Positions 62,786-64,000 of a stretch of 64,000 bases of DNA are shown here, one piece after another (positions within the stretch are counted from its first letter, which is position 1; each line of letters opens with the position of its first letter). The notes beneath the pieces are model-generated. The model did no database searches. It saw nothing but the letters and a program-made list of their open reading frames with translations, and was not told the origin of the DNA. A program made the position numbers and the translations under genes. This DNA is from Paragonimus westermani (Eukaryota; Platyhelminthes; Trematoda; Plagiorchiida; Troglotrematidae): the NCBI GenBank assembly GCA_008508345.1, contig QNGE01001011.1, positions 124,001 to 188,000 on the forward strand, read 5' to 3'.

Positions 62786-63091
62786 TCAACACAAAATAAC
62801 ACGACCCCATCTCTGTATACAATAAATAGGACGAGCGTTAAGAGCACCAATTGTGTAGTTGGGTGAATAGAAGTACAATTCACACAGACATGAATATACA
62901 AAAAAGTTATCACTTCTGGTAAGCTGGCCATCTTTCATTTGGTGCAGAACGGGCAAGTTCTTTCTATTGTCATCCAAACTGTCTAGTAAGTCGGGCAGGT
63001 TACTTCTCGAGCGTTTTGGAAGAAGTCTTTTAAGGAACAGCCTGATTACTTCCAGGATAGTGGGATTAGAACCAAATATATTTTGGAGCAT
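62786..63091 (-). other. Unassigned 101-codon open frame
   Basis: The frame reads NPTILEVIRLFLKRLLPKRS and SRSNLPDLLDSLDDNRKNLP, amphipathic and protein-like. No family was recognised. It lies next to the hammerhead-like remnant, so an origin in a mobile element is possible. Confidence 0.18.
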
Positions 63092-63240
63092 GTAACAACT
63101 CGCAACAGAGGAGTTTATAGTGCGTTTTTCATATGATCATTTAGACAGTCAACTGAGTTACTGAATGCACAAGTTATGTAATTCACGAAGTTTACAGTCA
63201 GCAATGATACGCAGCATATTTCGCACTCCATTCTATTTCG

Positions 63241-63389
63241 TAATTGCCGTTTGTTTTCAGTCCGTGAACCTCACACTGTGTGCCCCATGTCAAATGAGAG
63301 TACCAACATACAACAGCTGCCTCCGAGCTGACATTTCGAAATTCGTCCTAAGCTACCTCCAGAATATTCATACGATATTAGGCTGCTGA
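63241..63389 (+). other. Possible terminal exon, unassigned
   Basis: A pyrimidine tract with AG (...gtttgttttcag, ending at 63260) precedes a frame SVNLTLCAPCQMRVPTYNSC that ends ILGC-stop. Its phase would accept the exon ending at 61424, but no similarity supports the join. Confidence 0.15.
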
Positions 63390-63728
63390 CACATTGCAAA
63401 ATCCGTTTGGATGCAGCAAGATTTTAAAACGATGGTAATTCGCAGGATAGCTATGTCGAGAATGAGCTGTACATATGATGTACTCATGCGATAATTGAGG
63501 AAACTAATTACAATGTTCCGTCATTTGGTCAAAACTTAGGCTGTGTAAGCCCACTCATGATGGAATTGTAATCCAATATTTTTATGCGTTTGTAATGAGT
63601 CTCGCACATTCTTTGTATATGCGGGAATTTAGACAACATCGGATTGTCCACCTTGGGAGTGAAGATCTTAGAGACAGTTGTGTTTTTGTTTGTTAGTTTT
63701 GATTCCAACGAAAGTAACGTTTGCACTT

Positions 63729-63769
63729 ATTGTTGTCGTTGCTGTTGTTGTTGTGGTTGTTGTTGTTGA
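63729..63769. repeat. TTG trinucleotide microsatellite
   Basis: About 13 imperfect TTG units interrupted by TCG, CTG and TGG. No frame is open around it. Confidence 0.85.
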
Positions 63770-64000
63770 CGTTTCACCCGGTTTCTCCACTGGAGGTATA
63801 ACCTTTTTTATTGGCGGTCTTAACAGTTCTTCGTGGTTATGTGTTAAGTAGATTCTATTATCAATACCGTCATTACTGATTAGATGTGATGATTTACATC
63901 ACGAGTGAACTCTAGGGTTAAACCATATTCATGAAGTTTGGAGAACATGTAGGGAGAGTTGAGTTTAATCATAGGTCTTCCAAAGACACCTCCCACTGAC

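Overview
The window is eukaryotic: one protein kinase gene is spread over at least 26 kb in small exons (82-148 bases) with GT-AG introns of about 1.5 to 7.5 kb, and most of the rest is non-coding or degraded transposable-element DNA. The A+T-leaning composition, the Penelope-like retroelement with an RT plus GIY-YIG layout, and scattered tRNA-derived SINE heads fit a parasitic flatworm, most likely a digenean trematode. That placement is inference; no ribosomal RNA or other marker gene is present to test it.

Positions 1-3745 lie upstream of the first recognisable kinase exon and hold no gene I can name. Positions 3746-29815 (+) hold eight exons that join in phase into 336 codons. They encode a complete DYRK-family kinase domain, closest to the DYRK4 subtype, and a short C-terminal tail ending at a stop codon. 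The N-terminal DYRK homology region and the start codon must lie to the left of the window. The introns contain a few tRNA-derived repeats, two small hairpin or AT-rich tracts and no confirmed nested gene.

Positions 30 to 64 kb are gene-poor. They hold a fragment of LINE reverse transcriptase (about 31.1 kb, - strand), SINE copies, and a 5'-truncated Penelope-like retroelement (37.9-39.2 kb, +) whose RT and GIY-YIG frame is interrupted by only two in-frame stops. There is also an inverted repeat with arms of about 210 bp (41.4 and 42.1 kb), two stretches resembling hammerhead-ribozyme cores (43.95 and 62.6 kb), an older frameshifted antisense Penelope remnant (55.3-55.9 kb) and a tandem duplication (57.5-57.8 kb). 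Between 56 and 61.5 kb three well-bordered open segments, two of them hydrophobic, may be exons of one or more membrane-protein genes that I cannot identify. Further open frames are listed with low confidence because they have plausible splice borders but no recognisable family.

No prokaryotic system, CRISPR array, operon, rRNA gene or intact tRNA gene was seen. The best supported biology is the DYRK kinase gene and the retroelement load around it.
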